DNA from: Candidatus Aenigmatarchaeota archaeon
GTDB lineage: Archaea > Aenigmatarchaeota > Aenigmatarchaeia > QMZP01 > JAUXAV01
DNA: 6,018 bases
Assembly (NCBI GenBank): GCA_030619735.1
Contig: JAUXAV010000071.1
Span: 1 to 6,018, forward strand
Direction: 5' to 3'
The notes beneath the pieces are model-generated. The model was not told where the DNA came from and searched no databases. It saw nothing but the letters and a program-made list of their open reading frames with translations. Shown here one piece after another: positions 5,231 to 6,018 of the stretch. A program made the translations under genes and the position numbers. Within the stretch, counting starts at the first letter, position 1. Every line of letters starts with the position of its first letter.

Positions 5231-5254
5231 GCAGGTGTAGCTCAGCGGTAGAGC
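5231..5254 (+). pseudogene. 5' fragment of a tRNA-Thr gene
   Basis: These 24 bases match the first 24 bases of the tRNA-Thr gene at 5889 with one mismatch (G here, A there, in the D-loop). They cover the 5' acceptor strand and the whole D-arm. The following bases do not form an anticodon arm, T-arm or 3' acceptor strand before tRNA-Pro begins at 5268, so this is a remnant and not a working gene. The fragment keeps the normal GG of the D-loop that the complete copy lacks. Two bases of identity extend upstream of both copies. Confidence 0.75.
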
Positions 5255-5267
5255 CTTGGGTCATATT

Positions 5268-5341
5268 CGGGGCGTGGCGCAATTTGGTAGCGCATGCGGT
5301 TTGGGACCGTAAGGTTGCTGGTTCGAGTCCAGTCGCTCCGA
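5268..5341 (+). tRNA. tRNA-Pro(UGG), bacterial type
   Basis: A complete 74-nt cloverleaf. The acceptor stem is CGGGGCG/CGCTCCG with discriminator A. The D-stem is GCGC/GCGC, and the anticodon stem TGCGG/CCGTA holds loop TTTGGGA with anticodon TGG at 5302-5304. The variable loop is AGGTT, and the T-stem GCTGG/CCAGT closes a standard TTCGAGT loop. The C1-G72 pair is the bacterial tRNA-Pro form; archaeal ones begin with G. Position 15 is A and position 48 is T, which keeps a pairing combination. No CCA is encoded. Confidence 0.95.
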
Positions 5342-5388
5342 GTTGGAAAAAGACCGGCCAAGTTGATTTCAAGAAAGGGGATATTCAG

Positions 5389-5622
5389 ATGGATAATCAA
5401 ATCAAACGCAGAGATGAAAATACTCTGAGTTGTCAGGATGTCAGGAGTGAGCTTGAAAGGCTTCTTCGGGAATGCAATAGTGAGGGGGAATTCAGGAAGG
5501 CATGCAAACAGGCATTTGAGGGCTTCAGCAGTGTTTATGTTTCATGGTGGCCGGACATCAGAATAGCAAACCTGTATATCCATGGACATGAGGTTGCTAT
5601 CAACGCTGCTGTGAATGTATAA
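5389..5622 (+). CDS. Hypothetical 77-aa protein
   Basis: I do not recognise a family. The start at 5389 is chosen because AAAGGGG lies eight bases upstream; the frame is open further back, but that part reads through tRNA-Pro. The protein is soluble in appearance, with a charged, probably helical first half containing RSELERLLREC and EFRKACKQAFEGF (about residues 20-47). The second half, SSVYVSWWPDIRIANLYIHG, has alternating hydrophobic residues typical of beta strands. It ends in a short hydrophobic tail. It sits 47 bases after tRNA-Pro and 27 bases before the next small gene, so the two may be co-transcribed. Confidence 0.65.
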   Translation: MDNQIKRRDENTLSCQDVRSELERLLRECNSEGEFRKACKQAFEGFSSVYVSWWPDIRIANLYIHGHEVAINAAVNV

Positions 5623-5649
5623 AGGCTTTCCTATTTGAAAGGACTGGAA

Positions 5650-5898
5650 ATGGATAAGGAAGATTGTAAAAAAATATTAAATCATGATACAAATTTCCTG
5701 GTTGGTTTGGGTGTGATTTTCTTCGCAGGCATAGGACTCTTTTGGTTCGGAGTTATTATTCATAAAACCAGTAATATCATCGGAAATGTTATTGCTGGCG
5801 TGGGAATTCTGTTGGTTCTCTACTCTGTCTGCGCAGGCCTGTGGAGGCTCATATCCGGACCGAGGCTGCCAAGGAAAAGAAGAAGGTTGCAGGTGTAG
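5650..5898 (+). CDS. Hypothetical small membrane protein with two transmembrane segments
   Basis: An 82-residue protein of unknown family. Two hydrophobic segments, at about residues 16-38 and 43-67, are joined by a short turn containing HKTSN. The tail PRKRRRLQV is strongly basic, which by the positive-inside rule places the C-terminus in the cytoplasm. The ATG at 5650 is preceded by AAAGGA at a spacing of six bases and is preferred over an in-frame TTG at 5635. The last ten bases of the gene lie inside the tRNA-Thr gene, and its stop codon is formed by tRNA positions 8-10. Release of the tRNA would cut the end off this mRNA. Confidence 0.6.
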   Translation: MDKEDCKKILNHDTNFLVGLGVIFFAGIGLFWFGVIIHKTSNIIGNVIAGVGILLVLYSVCAGLWRLISGPRLPRKRRRLQV

Positions 5899-5960
5899 CT
5901 CAGCGATAGAGCACCGGATTTGTAATCTGGAGGTCATGGGTCCGAATCCCATCACCTGCT
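5889..5960 (+). tRNA. tRNA-Thr(UGU) with two unusual positions
   Basis: A 72-nt cloverleaf with perfect acceptor stem GCAGGTG/CACCTGC, D-stem GCTC/GAGC, anticodon stem CCGGA/TCTGG with one G-U, loop TTTGTAA with anticodon TGT at 5921-5923, and T-stem ATGGG/CCCAT. No CCA is encoded. Two near-invariant sites differ: the D-loop is AGCGATA, so G19 is A, and the T-loop is TCCGAAT, so T55 is C. Both take part in the D-loop/T-loop contact. The gene may be weakly functional, decaying, or of mobile-element origin. An intrinsic terminator follows directly. Confidence 0.85.
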
Positions 5961-5962
5961 TT

Positions 5963-5981
5963 GGACGCTTGTGTCCTTTTT
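5963..5981 (+). terminator. Intrinsic terminator after tRNA-Thr
   Basis: GGACG-CTTG-TGTCC (5963-5976) forms a 5-bp stem with a tetraloop and is followed at once by five T bases. This is a bacterial rho-independent form placed two bases after the tRNA end. Confidence 0.7.
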
Positions 5982-6000
5982 GATTGAAAGGGGGTTCATC

Positions 6001-6018
6001 ATGAAAGGGGCATTTAGT
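6001..6018 (+). CDS. First codons of a gene leaving the window
   Basis: The ATG at 6001 begins MKGAFS and runs to the window edge. AAAGGGGG at 5987-5994 lies six bases before it, a strong ribosome binding site. The protein cannot be identified from six residues. Confidence 0.55.

Noticed and set aside
5124..5372. 82-codon minus-strand ORF over the tRNA region
   Set aside because: It is a reverse translation of tRNA-Pro and the structured spacer, a common false call.
5284..5388. Upstream extension of the 77-aa ORF through tRNA-Pro
   Set aside because: The extension translates tRNA sequence, and a strong ribosome binding site precedes the ATG at 5389.
1..6018. CRISPR array, transposase or integrase
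   Set aside because: No regularly spaced repeats and no recombinase motifs are present in the window.

Overview
The first ~4.5 kb reads as the chromosome of an archaeon. It carries an archaeal-type threonyl-tRNA synthetase with the archaeal editing domain, an archaeal/fungal-type aspartate-semialdehyde dehydrogenase, a bifunctional-nuclease (DUF151) protein, an Mth938-like protein, TATA-box promoters, GGTGAT-type ribosome binding sites and a tRNA-Gln gene whose intron is bounded by a bulge-helix-bulge motif. The last ~1.4 kb reads as bacterial. It has csrA behind a sigma70-like promoter and AGGAG-type ribosome binding site, tRNA-Pro(UGG) of bacterial form (C1-G72), tRNA-Thr(UGU) followed by an intrinsic terminator, and two small hypothetical genes. 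The change falls in a gene-free stretch at about 4493-4630. It is either a bacterial segment acquired by an archaeon or a chimeric metagenomic contig, and the sequence alone cannot decide.

Layout. On the minus strand from 1117 leftward, tRNA-Gln(CUG) with a 32-nt intron runs directly into an Mth938-like gene, then a membrane-anchored DUF151 gene, then the leaderless start of another gene that leaves the window at position 1. On the plus strand, asd follows a structured leader and overlaps a 77-aa hypothetical gene by ATGA, then thrS follows with its own promoter. After thrS come a T-run, a hairpin and about 450 bases without a gene but with several inverted repeats. csrA comes next, preceded by a hairpin that displays AGGA in its loop. 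Then there is a structured spacer, a 5' fragment of a tRNA-Thr gene, tRNA-Pro, two small ORFs, a complete but aberrant tRNA-Thr, a terminator and the first codons of another gene.

The genes on the archaeal side are housekeeping: Asp-family amino acid synthesis (asd), threonine charging (thrS) and a glutamine tRNA. The most notable points are the T-arm tRNA intron with a complete splicing motif, the probable CsrA autoregulatory leader, the two mutually exclusive hairpins ahead of asd, the tRNA-Thr fragment repeat, and the sharp archaeal/bacterial discontinuity.
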